Shown: positions 10,273-19,375, numbered from the stretch's first letter. The stretch is DNA of 64,000 nt from C-114 sp963745405 (GCA_963745405.1 CAVUWY010000002.1:620001-684000); one strand, 5' to 3'. Notes: generated from the sequence alone by a model not told the origin. Numbers and translations: made by a program.

Positions 10273-13238
10273 TGCCGCGGGCCGCCTGGGTCGGCCTCGG
10301 GGCGGTGCTCGCTGCGATCGTCGCATCGATTGCGGCGTCGGCCGGCATCCCCGGTCCATTCCCCGCCCTGAGCCTGCTCGCCGCGGCCGCGATCGGCGCG
10401 CTCGCGTCCCGGCCGCGGGGCGCTCCGGCGGGCGGGTCGGTCCGCCGATCGGTCCGCACGGACGGCGGTGCTCGGCGGCTGCTGCCGCTCCTCGTCGGTG
10501 TCGCCCTCGTCGCGGTCCGCCTGCTGATCGGCGGCCCGGGATCGGCCTCGACCGTCGGCCTGCCGGCGTCGATGTCAGGCGATGGCCGATGGCTGGCGTC
10601 GGTCGCTGCCGTCGGTTCCCCACGTGACGGCCGTCAGACCGCGACCGTCGAGCTGCGATCCGAGACTCCCGATCGGGCCGTCCCGCAGATCCGCATCGCG
10701 GCGACCCTCCCCCGCTACCCGGCGGTTCGGCCCGGGCAGCTCGTCCGGATCGGCGGCCGGCTCGAGGCTCCAGGCGACGACGACTACGGTCGGTACCTGG
10801 CCAGCATCGGCGTCTCCGCGACCGTCCGAGCGAACGACCTCGCCGTCGTCGGCGAGGTCGGCGACGCCGGCGATCGCATCGAAGCCCTTCGGCGCGGTGC
10901 CGACGACGCATTGACGCGGGCGCTGCCCGAGCCCGAGGGCGGCCTCGCCTCGGGCATCCTCATCGGCCTGCGGGACCGCGTCGATCGGGACCTGGCGACG
11001 GCGTTCGTCGAGGCGGGTGTCAGCCACGTCGTCGCGATCTCGGGCTGGAACATCGCCATCGTCGGAGCGGCGATCGCCGCGATCCTCCGGCGCTGGCCGC
11101 GTCGACGACGCTCGATCGTCACGCTCGCCGCGATCTGCCTCTACACGATCCTCACCGGGGCGTCCGCCTCGGTCCTTCGGGCCGCCGTCATGGCAGCCGT
11201 CGTGCTGCTCGCCCGCGAATCGGGGCGTCCCGGTCGGGCGGCGACCGCGCTCGGCTGGGCCGTCGCCGGTCTGCTCGTGGTCGGGCCGTCGCTGGTGACC
11301 GATCCCGGGTTCGCCCTGTCCGCGGCGGCGACCGGCGGGCTCATCGCCTGGGCCACGCCACTCACCGAGCGACTGGCCGCGGTCCGCGGCGGCGCCCTCC
11401 CGGGTTGGCTCTGCGCATCGCTCGGGGTCTCCCTGGCGGCCGAGGCAGCGACGCTGCCGATCGCGCTGCTGTGGTTCGGCCGCGTCCCGATCATCGCCCC
11501 ACTGGTGAACCTCGCGGTCGTGCCGATCGTCGCCCCGGCGATGGCGGCCGGCGCACTCGCCCTCGCCGGTGGGGCCGCGGCGGCAGCCGGTGCTCCCGGT
11601 CTCCTCGCGGTCGTGGTCGGTCTGCCTGCCTGGGCCGCCCTGGCACTCATCGTCGGGATCGTCCGAACCGCCGCCGCTCTGCCGTTCGCCAGCGCGACGC
11701 TCGAGCCGCCACTCAACGTCGGTGCCGCCGTTGTCGCCGCCGGAGCGATCGCGGCGATCGTCGGCCGCCGGACCATCCGACGCCTCATCGCCCGGCTCTT
11801 GGAACACCGCCGCCGATCCGACATCGGGCCGCGCGACCGGGCGGGACCGGCGGCACGAAGCGCGCTTCGACTGCCGCCCGACTCACCCGGGGCGGCGATG
11901 CGACCACCACCGAGGCGACATCGTCTGGCCATGCCGTCACGGCCGGTCCGCCTCGTGGCCGCCGGTCTGGCGATCGCGCTTGTCGCGGTCGTCGCGGTCG
12001 CCGCGACCCGGCCCGACGGCCGGCTGCGGATCACCGTCCTCGACGTCGGGCAGGGCGATGCGATCCTCGTCGACGGCGATCGTGGTTCGCGGATGCTCAT
12101 CGACGGCGGCCCGGACCCCGACCGCCTCCTCGTCGCGCTCGATGCCCACGTCCCGCCGTGGGACCGTCGGGTCGACCTCGTCGTCCTGACGCATCCTCAC
12201 GAGGACCACGTCGCGGGCCTCGCCCTGCTCCTGCAGCGGTATCGGGTGCGCCGCGTCGTCGAGCCCGGGATGCGCGGGCCCGGACCCGGCTATCGGGCCT
12301 GGTCGGCGACGCTCGCCGCGCAGGGCAGCCGATCGGGGCGCCTCTCGACGGGCGACGCCTTCGCGTTTGACGACGTGGCGTTCAAGGTCCTGTGGCCGGA
12401 TCGCGACGCGGTCCCACCCGAACCGACCGACACGGGGACCGGCATCAACAACGTGTCGATCGTCCTGCTCGGGACCTTCGGGCGGGAGCTGTTCATCCTC
12501 GCCGGCGACATCGAGGAGGGGATCGATCCGATCCTTCTCGGTCGTGGACTGCCGCGGGTCGACTTCCTCAAGGTCGCCCACCACGGCAGCCGGACGTCGT
12601 CGACGGACGCGTTCCTCGATGCGGTGAGGCCGCGGGTCGCGGCCGTGTCGGTCGGGGCGAAGAACCCGTACGGGCATCCGGCGCCGGCGACCATCTCCCG
12701 ACTCCAGGCGCACGGTGCCCGCGTCTATCGGACCGACCTCGACGGTACGGTCGACGTCACGCTCGACGGGGCGCGACTGAGCGCCCGGGCAGAAGGCGGA
12801 CGAACCGTGGCCGGCACTACCGGGTCTTCGGCCGGCCCAGCGACGAGTCCGTTCATCGGATACGCCTGCGGGATCGCCCGGCCGGGCAACGTGATCGGTC
12901 CGGCAGCGGTCGCGGCCCCGGTGCCGACGCCGACCCCACCCGCGGTGACGGCCCGTCCCCTGCGGGCCGCTCCGCGAACGGTCCTCACCCCGTCCCCGCC
13001 GGATCGCCCCGGACCGGCCCCGGCCGTCGGGGCCATCCTCCTCCTGTACCATCGGATGGATGACGGTCCCCGGGCGCGTGGACGCCGCCGCGCTGCTCCT
13101 GTCGCTCGATCCGCCACCGTGGGCGATCCGTCACGCGAGAGCCGTCGGCGAGGTCGCGGGCTGGCTCGCCGCCCGCATCGACGGGCGGGGGATCTCGGTC
13201 GATCGCCGGCTCGTCGAGGCGGCCGCCCTCCTCCATGA
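10272..13238 (+). CDS. comEC: DNA internalisation channel ComEC/Rec2
   Basis: The 988-residue product has the ComEC layout: N-terminal membrane helices and an OB-like DUF4131 domain (1-200), a polytopic competence domain (about 215-510) and a metallo-beta-lactamase domain. The latter has DVGQGDAILVDGD near 591 and THPHEDHVAG near 640, the metal-binding motif. It transports single-stranded DNA across the membrane after ComEA capture. The last 60 or so codons overlap the start of the HD-domain gene by 179 bases and have an Arg-rich composition unlike a protein domain. The real functional end is therefore probably the Pro/Ala-rich segment before 13060, or a frame has been lost near the end. Confidence 0.93.
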   Translation: MPRAAWVGLGAVLAAIVASIAASAGIPGPFPALSLLAAAAIGALASRPRGAPAGGSVRRSVRTDGGARRLLPLLVGVALVAVRLLIGGPGSASTVGLPASMSGDGRWLASVAAVGSPRDGRQTATVELRSETPDRAVPQIRIAATLPRYPAVRPGQLVRIGGRLEAPGDDDYGRYLASIGVSATVRANDLAVVGEVGDAGDRIEALRRGADDALTRALPEPEGGLASGILIGLRDRVDRDLATAFVEAGVSHVVAISGWNIAIVGAAIAAILRRWPRRRRSIVTLAAICLYTILTGASASVLRAAVMAAVVLLARESGRPGRAATALGWAVAGLLVVGPSLVTDPGFALSAAATGGLIAWATPLTERLAAVRGGALPGWLCASLGVSLAAEAATLPIALLWFGRVPIIAPLVNLAVVPIVAPAMAAGALALAGGAAAAAGAPGLLAVVVGLPAWAALALIVGIVRTAAALPFASATLEPPLNVGAAVVAAGAIAAIVGRRTIRRLIARLLEHRRRSDIGPRDRAGPAARSALRLPPDSPGAAMRPPPRRHRLAMPSRPVRLVAAGLAIALVAVVAVAATRPDGRLRITVLDVGQGDAILVDGDRGSRMLIDGGPDPDRLLVALDAHVPPWDRRVDLVVLTHPHEDHVAGLALLLQRYRVRRVVEPGMRGPGPGYRAWSATLAAQGSRSGRLSTGDAFAFDDVAFKVLWPDRDAVPPEPTDTGTGINNVSIVLLGTFGRELFILAGDIEEGIDPILLGRGLPRVDFLKVAHHGSRTSSTDAFLDAVRPRVAAVSVGAKNPYGHPAPATISRLQAHGARVYRTDLDGTVDVTLDGARLSARAEGGRTVAGTTGSSAGPATSPFIGYACGIARPGNVIGPAAVAAPVPTPTPPAVTARPLRAAPRTVLTPSPPDRPGPAPAVGAILLLYHRMDDGPRARGRRRAAPVARSATVGDPSRESRRRGRGLARRPHRRAGDLGRSPARRGGRPPP
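13047..13052 (+). promoter_or_regulatory. Leaderless-type -10 (TACCAT) for the HD-domain gene
   Basis: TACCAT ends seven bases before ATG 13060, which would put the transcript start at 13059, one base before the start codon. It lies inside comEC, so the HD gene and holA may be transcribed independently of the competence genes. Confidence 0.5.
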
Positions 13239-13668
13239 CGTCGACAAGCTCATCGGACCCGACGATCCGTCCGCCGCCCTTCGACACGGCGACGGCTCGG
13301 CCGACTGGCTGTCCCGCCGCGGCCATCCCGAGCTCGCCCGGGCAGTCGCCAATCACCCGGTGACGCGGCTCGCCGACGGCGAGGCGTTCCGCCGCTGGTC
13401 CGCCTTCGCCACGCGCGAGGAGCGGATCGTGGCTTACGCGGACAAGCGGGCCGGCCCCCGCCTCGAGCCGATGGCGGCCCGTTTCGCCTCATGGCGGCGC
13501 CGCTACGGGAAGTTCGCCAGCTGGGACACGCCGACCCAGGGCGAGGTCCTCCGCCGGGCGGCCCGCCTCGAGGCCGACGTCTGCCGGGCGGCCGGGGTCG
13601 TGCCTGCCGACGTACGCCGGCTCCACTGGACAGGCGCGGCGATCGCCGCGGCGCGGGACGCCCGATGA
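13060..13668 (+). CDS. HD-domain phosphohydrolase
   Basis: This 202-residue protein has an HD-domain pattern: a first helix HARAVGEVAGWLAARI starting at His25, then AAALLHDVDK with the His-Asp pair near residues 58-60. Further helices carry GHPELARAVANHP. HD proteins hydrolyse phosphate esters or nucleotides using metal; the substrate is not identifiable. The ATG at 13060 is supported by a -10 hexamer just upstream. Its stop overlaps the holA start as ATGA, and its first 179 bases overlap the comEC frame. Confidence 0.8.
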   Translation: MTVPGRVDAAALLLSLDPPPWAIRHARAVGEVAGWLAARIDGRGISVDRRLVEAAALLHDVDKLIGPDDPSAALRHGDGSADWLSRRGHPELARAVANHPVTRLADGEAFRRWSAFATREERIVAYADKRAGPRLEPMAARFASWRRRYGKFASWDTPTQGEVLRRAARLEADVCRAAGVVPADVRRLHWTGAAIAAARDAR

Positions 13669-14741
13669 CCGCGACCTCGGCTCAGCGGGGCTCCGCTGCA
13701 TCGGCCCCGGCTATCCGCCTCGGCTACTACTGGGGCGACGACGTCCACGGCCTCGAACGTGCCGCGGCGACCGTCGGCGAACGGACCGCCGCGGAGGCCG
13801 GTGGGCCGCTCGACCGCTGGCGGACGAGCGGCGCGGAGACCGACGCCTCCGGCATCGGCGAGCGGATCGCGACCGGGACGCTCTTCGGTGGCGGGACGAT
13901 GGTCGTCGTCGTCGGGCCGCTCCCGCTCATCCGGGGAGCCGAGGGGCGAGAGGCACTGGCCGCGGTCCTGCCGACGCTGGCGCCCGGCAACGCCCTCGTC
14001 TTCCTCGACTCGTTCGAGCGGCCGCCGCGGAGCCTCGATCGTGCCCGGGCCGCCTTCGCCGAGTCGATCCGCGACGCCGGTGGCGAGGTCCGCTCGTTCC
14101 TCGCCCCCAACGCGGCCGCGATGCCGGCCTGGATCGCCGACCGCGCCCGGGAGCGCGGCCTGCGGATGGCCCCGCGAGCGTCGCACGAGCTCGCCCGGCG
14201 TGTCGGCGCCCTCGTCCGCGAGTCGGACGTCGACCGCCGCTACCAGGGCCAGCTGGCGGTCAACGAGCTCGACAAGCTCGCCGTGCTTCACTCAGACGGC
14301 GGCGAGGCGACCTTCGAGGACGTCGAGGCCCTCGTTCCCGAGGCCGTGCCGAGCTCCACCTGGGCGATGCTCGACGCCATCGGCGAGCGCCGGACGAAGC
14401 AGGCGACCGAGCTCCTCGGACACCTCGTCGACACGACGCCACATCCGCTCCTCGTGGCCCAGCTCCACGGCCGGGTCCGCCAGCTCCTCGAGGTCACCGA
14501 TCGGATCGCGGGAGGCGAGGACCCGCGCTCGCTGCCCCGGACGACCGGGATCAAGCCGTTTCCGGCCGAGAAGCTCGCCGGGATGAGTCATCGCTGGACG
14601 GTGGGGGAGCTCGAGGCGGCCCTCGACGGCGTGTACGAGCTCGACGTCCTCGTGAAGGGGGCCGACGGCGCCGCGGCCGGTGATCAGGCGCGCCGGCTCG
14701 GGTTCATGCTGTGGCTCGCGGAACACGTCGCCCGGGCGTGA
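13665..14741 (+). CDS. holA: DNA polymerase III delta subunit
   Basis: The 358-residue protein matches HolA, the clamp-loader subunit that opens the sliding clamp. It has an N-terminal Rossmann-like part with GYYWGDDVHGLERA and a mid part LAVNELDKLAVLHSDGGEATFEDVEALV, the characteristic NELDKL-type motif. The C-terminal collar region carries MLDAIGERRTKQATELLGHLVD and HPLLVAQLHGRVRQLLEV. The length fits the family. Start ATG 13665 overlaps the preceding stop by four bases. comEC-holA adjacency is common in bacteria, which supports the call. Confidence 0.93.
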   Translation: MTATSAQRGSAASAPAIRLGYYWGDDVHGLERAAATVGERTAAEAGGPLDRWRTSGAETDASGIGERIATGTLFGGGTMVVVVGPLPLIRGAEGREALAAVLPTLAPGNALVFLDSFERPPRSLDRARAAFAESIRDAGGEVRSFLAPNAAAMPAWIADRARERGLRMAPRASHELARRVGALVRESDVDRRYQGQLAVNELDKLAVLHSDGGEATFEDVEALVPEAVPSSTWAMLDAIGERRTKQATELLGHLVDTTPHPLLVAQLHGRVRQLLEVTDRIAGGEDPRSLPRTTGIKPFPAEKLAGMSHRWTVGELEAALDGVYELDVLVKGADGAAAGDQARRLGFMLWLAEHVARA

Positions 14742-14775
14742 TCCCGGGCGGGAGGCCGTCCGACCGCCGGGCGGG

Positions 14776-15030
14776 TCAGTCGGCGCTCGACCAGGCCTGC
14801 TCCTGGACGACGAGGTCGCTCTCGATGGCGAACACGCAGCGTCCATCGCCGAGCTCGAGGAGGTCGATGAGCTCGGGGTCGATGTAGAGCTGGTGGCAAT
14901 CCTCGCAGAGGCCGCCGGGGATCCCGAAGCACAGCCGCTCGCTCCGGTCCGGCAGACGGAAGGTCGTGTCGAAGCGGGTCACGATGAGCTTGTGGGAGCA
15001 GCGAGGGCATCGCTCGCGAAGACGGGACAT
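14776..15030 (-). CDS. Small YgiT-like zinc-ribbon protein
   Basis: The 84-residue protein has two CxxC knuckles: CPRCSHKLI at the N-terminus (C8, C11) and LCEDCHQLYIDPELID (about C42, C45). This spacing forms a zinc ribbon like that of YgiT-type proteins. It probably acts as a small DNA- or protein-binding module, but no toxin partner lies beside it. A TAGCAT hexamer on the same strand about 60 bases upstream may be its -10. Confidence 0.65.
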   Translation of the reverse strand: MSRLRERCPRCSHKLIVTRFDTTFRLPDRSERLCFGIPGGLCEDCHQLYIDPELIDLLELGDGRCVFAIESDLVVQEQAWSSAD

Positions 15031-15120
15031 CCGACGATCCGGGACCTCGGCGGGACGGTCACACGACCGACCTCTGCCGGCATGCTAGGGAGGGCTCCCG
15101 GCCGCAGACATGACCCGCTC

Positions 15121-15141
15121 GTACCGGGGGACTCCCGGTAC
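15121..15141 (-). terminator. Hairpin after rsfS (terminator-like, no T-tract)
   Basis: GTACCGGG and CCCGGTAC form an 8-bp perfect stem with a 5-base loop, starting 12 bases after the rsfS stop. This is where the obg-nadD-rsfS transcript should end. No T run follows. Confidence 0.55.
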
Positions 15142-15152
15142 TCGGGCGCGCC

Positions 15153-15632
15153 CTACTGCACGCGGAGGATCGTCTTCGCCTCGGACCAGTGCTTCTCGAG
15201 CTCGTAGTAGTCGCGCTCGGGCGGCGTGAAGATGTGGACGATCACCGATCCGAAGTCCACGAGGATCCAGTGCGAGGCGGCTTCGCCCTCGCGGCCGATC
15301 GGCCGCACCCCCTCGTCGCGGAGCGTCCCGATCACCCCGTCGGCGATCGCCGCCAGCTGCCGCTCCGACCCGCCGGAGCAGATGACGAAGTAGTCGGCCA
15401 GCGTCGTCCGTCCGGCGAGATCGAGGAGGACGATGTCGGCCGCCTTCTTGTCCTCGGCGATGTCGACGATCCGGCGGGCCACCTCGAGGGGCGGCCGCTC
15501 GGCCCGCGCCGCCGCCACCAGCTGGGCCCGATCCGGCGCCGTCCTGGCACGCGACGCGACGCGCCGGCGCTGGGACGTGGGCGGGATGGACTCGACGAGG
15601 GTGGCGCTGGGATCGGCTGGCTGGTCGGACAC
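15153..15632 (-). CDS. rsfS: Ribosomal silencing factor RsfS
   Basis: RsfS (Iojap/YbeB family) binds ribosomal protein uL14 and blocks subunit joining during slow growth. The 159-residue protein has about 45 extra N-terminal residues and then the family core: ARRIVDIAEDKKAADIVLLD, TTLADYFVICSGGSERQL and HWILVDFGSVIVHIF, with the ERDYYELEKHWSEA end. The ATG is at 15630-15632. It follows nadD in the classic obg-nadD-rsfS order, seven bases after the nadD stop. Confidence 0.95.
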   Translation of the reverse strand: MSDQPADPSATLVESIPPTSQRRRVASRARTAPDRAQLVAAARAERPPLEVARRIVDIAEDKKAADIVLLDLAGRTTLADYFVICSGGSERQLAAIADGVIGTLRDEGVRPIGREGEAASHWILVDFGSVIVHIFTPPERDYYELEKHWSEAKTILRVQ

Positions 15633-15639
15633 GGGGCGT

Positions 15640-16434
15640 TCAACTCCTCGAGATGCGGATCGGCTGGATCGTCACCGAGACGATCGGGATGGCTGGGATG
15701 GCTGGACGGCTGGGTGGCTGGGCCGGCACGTCCGGTCGGTCCGCGTCGACCGGCGCGGGTCCGGCCGAACGGTACAACCTCCGCTCGGCGATGTAGGCCC
15801 GGACGGCGTCGGGCACAAGGTAGCGCACGGACAGCCCGCGGCCCGCCCGGGCCCTGATCTCGGACGCCGAGAGGCGGATGCCCGGCCCGTCGAGGACGGT
15901 CACCCGCGACAGCAGTCCCGGCATGGCCGCCTCGAACGCCGCGAGGTCCGGCGGCGGATGGCCCTCGCGCGGCAGGACGACGAGCCGGCAGGCCGCGAGC
16001 ACGCGAGCCGGCTCGTTCCAGGCGAGGAAGCCGGCGAACGCCTCGGCCGAGAGGATGAAGTGGAGGTCGGGCTCGTGGCCAGCGCGCCGAGCGTCGGCAG
16101 CGAGGCGCTCGACGGTTTCGGCCGTGAACGACGGTCCGCCCCGCTCGAGCTCGACGAGCGAGAGCTCGAAGGCCGGGTTGCCCGCGATGGCCCGCTCGAC
16201 CATGGCCGCCCGGTCCACAGCGCTCGCCGCCGGGGCGATCGAGCGGTGCGGCGGCAGGCTCGCCGGGACGAAGAGGACCCGCTCGAGGCCGAGCGCCTCG
16301 CGGGCCGCCTCCGCGAGTGCGAGGTGGCCGACGTGGATGGGGTCGAACGTCCCGCCGAGGACGCCGATGCGTCCGGGCATGACGGCTCGGGGGCCACGAT
16401 CCTCGCCGCCGTCGGCCGGCTCGCCCAGGGTCAC
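15640..16434 (-). CDS. nadD: Nicotinate-nucleotide adenylyltransferase
   Basis: NadD makes deamido-NAD from nicotinate mononucleotide and ATP in the cytosol. The nucleotidyltransferase signature GVLGGTFDPIHVGHLA and the C-terminal RLSASEIRARAGRG motif (ISSTxIR type) are both present. GTG at 16432-16434 overlaps the obg stop as GTGA and suggests coupling. The ATG at 16378-16380 (MPGRIGVLGG) gives the usual family length of 246 residues and could be the true start. The C-terminus has an extra Pro-rich tail of about 40 residues. Confidence 0.92.
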   Translation of the reverse strand: MTLGEPADGGEDRGPRAVMPGRIGVLGGTFDPIHVGHLALAEAAREALGLERVLFVPASLPPHRSIAPAASAVDRAAMVERAIAGNPAFELSLVELERGGPSFTAETVERLAADARRAGHEPDLHFILSAEAFAGFLAWNEPARVLAACRLVVLPREGHPPPDLAAFEAAMPGLLSRVTVLDGPGIRLSASEIRARAGRGLSVRYLVPDAVRAYIAERRLYRSAGPAPVDADRPDVPAQPPSRPAIPAIPIVSVTIQPIRISRS

Positions 16435-17726
16435 TCCGTCTCCCACGGCTGGCGGTCCCACTCCAGCTCGACCGCGCCGATGCGGACGAGGTCGCCTGCG
16501 GCGACACCGGCCCGCCGGAGCTCGGCATCGATGCCGAGGCGGGCCAGGTCGCGCTGGAACCGCTCGGCCGATTCCTCGATCTCGAAGTCGGTCTGGGCGG
16601 CGATCCGCTCGATCCGCCGGCCCCGGACCCGGATCACCCCGTCGGGGTCCAGCTCGACGGCGAATCCGTCGCCCATCGAGTCGATGCGGTGGACCACGAC
16701 CCCGCTCGGCTCGGGCGGCGCGTCGAATTCCTCGGCCGAGGGGAGGAGGTTGCCGAGGGCGACTCGCAGTTCCGGCAGGCCGTCGCCGCGCATCGCCGAG
16801 ATCGCGACCACCGGCTCGCCGCCCCGTTCCCGCGTCTCCCGGAAGGCCGGCCAGGCCTCGGCGGCCGCGGGCCGGTCGAGCTTGTTGAACACGACGAGGA
16901 TCGGCCGCTGGAGGAGCTCCGGATCGTGGGCCGCCAGTTCCTCGCGGATGACGTCGTGGTCCCAGCCGGGATCGCGCGAAGAGCCGTCGACCATATGGAG
17001 GAGGACCCGCGTCCGCTCGACGTGGCGGAGGAACGCATGGCCGAGGCCTGCGCCCTGGCTCGCCCCCTCGATGAGACCGGGAACGTCCGCGATGGTCGGC
17101 CGCCGCTCGTCTTCGTCGCCGAGGTCGAGGACCCCGAGGTTCGGCTCGAGCGTCGTGAACGGGTAATCGGCGATCTTCGGGCGGGCCGCCGTGAGGGCGG
17201 CGAGGAGCGTCGACTTGCCGGCGTTGGGGAGGCCGACGAGGCCCACGTCGGCGATGAGGCGAAGCTCGAGGCGGAGCCAGTGCTCCTCGCCCGGCTCGCC
17301 CTTCTGGGCGTGCTTCGGCGCCTGGTGGGTGGAGGTCTTGAAGTGGGTGTTGCCGAGTCCGCCGCGTCCGCCCCGGGCGACCATCGCCTCCTGGCCGGTC
17401 GCCACGAGATCGGCCACCAGCTCGCCGCTCGCGTCGTCGTAGATCGCCGTCCCCGGCGGCACGGCGAGGACAAGGTCGTCGCCTGCCTTGCCGTGGCGGC
17501 GGGAACCGGTCCCCCGCCCGCCGGGCGTCGCCTTGAAGTGATGGGAGTAGCGGAAGTCGCGAAGGGTCGTCTGGCCCGGGTCGACCCGCACGAGGACGGA
17601 CCCGCCCCGGCCGCCGTCGCCACCGTCGGGGCCGCCGCGGGGGACGTGCGCTTCGTGGCGGAATGTCGCCGCCCCGTCGCCCCCGGCGCCGGCGTGGACC
17701 CAGATCTTCACCCGGTCGAGGAACAT
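16431..17726 (-). CDS. obg: Obg family GTPase
   Basis: Obg is an essential ribosome-associated GTPase. The 431-residue protein has the Gly-rich Obg fold (1-160, with GGDGGRGGSVLVRVDPG), the G domain with GLPNAGKSTLLAAL (G1), DVPGLIEGA (G3) and NKLD (G4), and a C-terminal OCT domain (about 345-431). The OCT domain is found in only part of the family. The ATG at 17724-17726 begins MFLDRVKIWVHAGAGGDG, the typical N-terminus. It leads the obg-nadD-rsfS operon. Confidence 0.96.
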   Translation of the reverse strand: MFLDRVKIWVHAGAGGDGAATFRHEAHVPRGGPDGGDGGRGGSVLVRVDPGQTTLRDFRYSHHFKATPGGRGTGSRRHGKAGDDLVLAVPPGTAIYDDASGELVADLVATGQEAMVARGGRGGLGNTHFKTSTHQAPKHAQKGEPGEEHWLRLELRLIADVGLVGLPNAGKSTLLAALTAARPKIADYPFTTLEPNLGVLDLGDEDERRPTIADVPGLIEGASQGAGLGHAFLRHVERTRVLLHMVDGSSRDPGWDHDVIREELAAHDPELLQRPILVVFNKLDRPAAAEAWPAFRETRERGGEPVVAISAMRGDGLPELRVALGNLLPSAEEFDAPPEPSGVVVHRIDSMGDGFAVELDPDGVIRVRGRRIERIAAQTDFEIEESAERFQRDLARLGIDAELRRAGVAAGDLVRIGAVELEWDRQPWETE

Positions 17727-17754
17727 CGCGGCCTATCGTCCCATGCGTCCGGAG

Positions 17755-17772
17755 GACCCGCCTCGGCGGGTC
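17755..17772. terminator. Hairpin between the M23 gene and obg
   Basis: GACCCGC and GCGGGTC pair around a 4-base loop, 37 bases downstream of the LysM/M23 stop and 29 bases before the obg ATG (both on the minus strand). It may separate the two transcripts. There is no T-tract. Confidence 0.5.
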
Positions 17773-17808
17773 ACCGCCGGGACGCCCACCGCTCGGGCGC
17801 GGGATCGA

Positions 17809-19218
17809 CTAGAGGTAGCCGAGCGGGTTGACGCGATAGGAACCCGGCTGCCACGGATAGCCGCGCCAGACCTCGAAGTGGCAGTGGGGACCGGTCGCGT
17901 TGCCTGACGTGCCGACCCGCCCGACCTGCTCGGCCCGACCGACGTGCTGGCCGATGCCGACGGTGATCGCCGACATATGGTAGTAGCCGGTGTAGAGGCC
18001 GCTGCCGTGGCTCACCCAGACCTGGTAGCCGCCGCCGTTGCTCTTCCAGCCGGCGAAGATCACAGTGCCGCCTGCTGCCGCGACGATCCGCGAACCGTAC
18101 GGGGCCGCGATATCGATCGCCAGGTGACCGGACCAGAAGTACTGGCTGATGTAGCCGCCCGGAACCGGCCATGCGAACGTGCCGCCGTGGTAGGTCGCCG
18201 GAGCCGGGTGGTAGCTTCCGCCGCCGCCGCCGCCCGAACGAGCGATCGGCTTCGGTGCCGGTTTCGGAGTCGCGATCGGCGCTCCCGCGGCACCCGGGAT
18301 GATGAGTCGCTGGCCGATCACGAGGTTCGCGTCGGTGATGCCGCTCGCGCTGAGGATCTCGGCCTGGGTGGCGCCCGTCCTGGCGGCGATCGAGGCCAGG
18401 GTGTCGCCCTCGGCCACGGTCATGACGAGACCGCTGACGGGCGGGATGACGAGCATCTGGCCGACGTGAAGTCTGTCTTTCGACGTCAGCTTGTTGGCCC
18501 ACCAGAGGGTCATCATGCTGACCCCGAAGTGATGGGCGATGCCGGTCAGGGTGTCGCCACTCTTGACCCGGTACGTCGTGAGCTTGTCGCTGCCGTCGTC
18601 GACGGTCGTGTCGACGGCGACCGGCATGATGAGCGTCCCGTCGTCGAGGAATGGGCCGGCCTGAGGATCGAGGGCCGGATCGGTCTGGTTCACAGGCGCC
18701 GGCGAGGTCTCGCTGTTGCCGCTGTCGATGGACCCGGCGACCTCCGCAGCGACGACCGAGGAGCCGTCGACCGCGATGCCGCCGTCGTTCCCGCCTACGA
18801 CGATGCGTTGACCGTCACGGCCGCCGTCCACGTTGCCGACACCGCTCGCAGCGCTCGGCGCGGCGCCCACGCTGAGGGCGGCCGCGACGACGACGAGCGA
18901 GGCCACCGCGACGGGTAGCAGACGGTCGCGCATGAGTCCAGGGGTGATCCCGGCGCGAGCGCGCTCGATCCGGGTGGAGCCGGACAGGAAGACGGCGCGC
19001 CGGGCTCGCCGGAACGCCGCGTCGCGACCGCGCATGGGGTGGGCGCCCGCCGATCGCGGACCTACGGTCCGGGCGAGGCGCCGCGTGTTGTCAGCCGTGC
19101 CATCGATGCCGCGCCGACCGAGTGAGCTGATCGAGGTGACGAATCCGGCCGATCGGCGGGGCAGGCCGGAGTGCAGACGGCCAAGCAGGCGTCGCAGTCC
19201 GACCGTCGCGTTCTGCAA
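17809..19218 (-). CDS. LysM + M23 peptidoglycan endopeptidase
   Basis: The product is a membrane-anchored or secreted cell-wall hydrolase. Its domains are a hydrophobic segment near residues 100-124 (LLPVAVASLVVVAAAL...), two LysM repeats at about 214-260 (YRVKSGDTLTGIAHHFG) and 263-310 (VAEGDTLASIAARTG), a Gly/Pro linker, and a C-terminal M23 domain. That domain has HLAIDI, HMSAITV and GPHCHFEVW, matching the HxxxD and HxH zinc ligands of lysostaphin-type endopeptidases. The TTG at 19216-19218 has an AGGAG site, giving 469 residues with a long basic N-terminus. The internal ATG at 18931-18933 would instead give an ordinary N-terminal signal peptide. Confidence 0.88.
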   Translation of the reverse strand: MQNATVGLRRLLGRLHSGLPRRSAGFVTSISSLGRRGIDGTADNTRRLARTVGPRSAGAHPMRGRDAAFRRARRAVFLSGSTRIERARAGITPGLMRDRLLPVAVASLVVVAAALSVGAAPSAASGVGNVDGGRDGQRIVVGGNDGGIAVDGSSVVAAEVAGSIDSGNSETSPAPVNQTDPALDPQAGPFLDDGTLIMPVAVDTTVDDGSDKLTTYRVKSGDTLTGIAHHFGVSMMTLWWANKLTSKDRLHVGQMLVIPPVSGLVMTVAEGDTLASIAARTGATQAEILSASGITDANLVIGQRLIIPGAAGAPIATPKPAPKPIARSGGGGGGSYHPAPATYHGGTFAWPVPGGYISQYFWSGHLAIDIAAPYGSRIVAAAGGTVIFAGWKSNGGGYQVWVSHGSGLYTGYYHMSAITVGIGQHVGRAEQVGRVGTSGNATGPHCHFEVWRGYPWQPGSYRVNPLGYL

Positions 19219-19346
19219 TACGGTCTCCTGGCGGAAGGACGGTCGGGGGCGCGTGGGTCGCGGCAGGCGGCTGGAGCCGCCGGAGAAGGTCGACCGTCCT
19301 GGGGGTCGCTATCGAGCTGGGGGTCTCGTATAGGGCCTGGCCCGGT

Positions 19347-19375
19347 GTTCCCGGGCGCTTCGGATCACCGGGAAC
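19347..19375 (-). terminator. Hairpin between rho and the LysM/M23 gene
   Basis: GTTCCCGG and CCGGGAAC form a perfect 8-bp stem with a 13-base loop, about 100 bases after the rho stop. It could end the rho transcript or form part of the M23 gene's leader. No T-tract follows. Confidence 0.45.

Noticed and set aside
8683..10911. A long minus-strand frame across comEA and comEC
   Set aside because: Only its last 127 codons, starting at a GTG with AAAGGAG, look like a protein. The rest is antisense to comEA/comEC with shadow composition.
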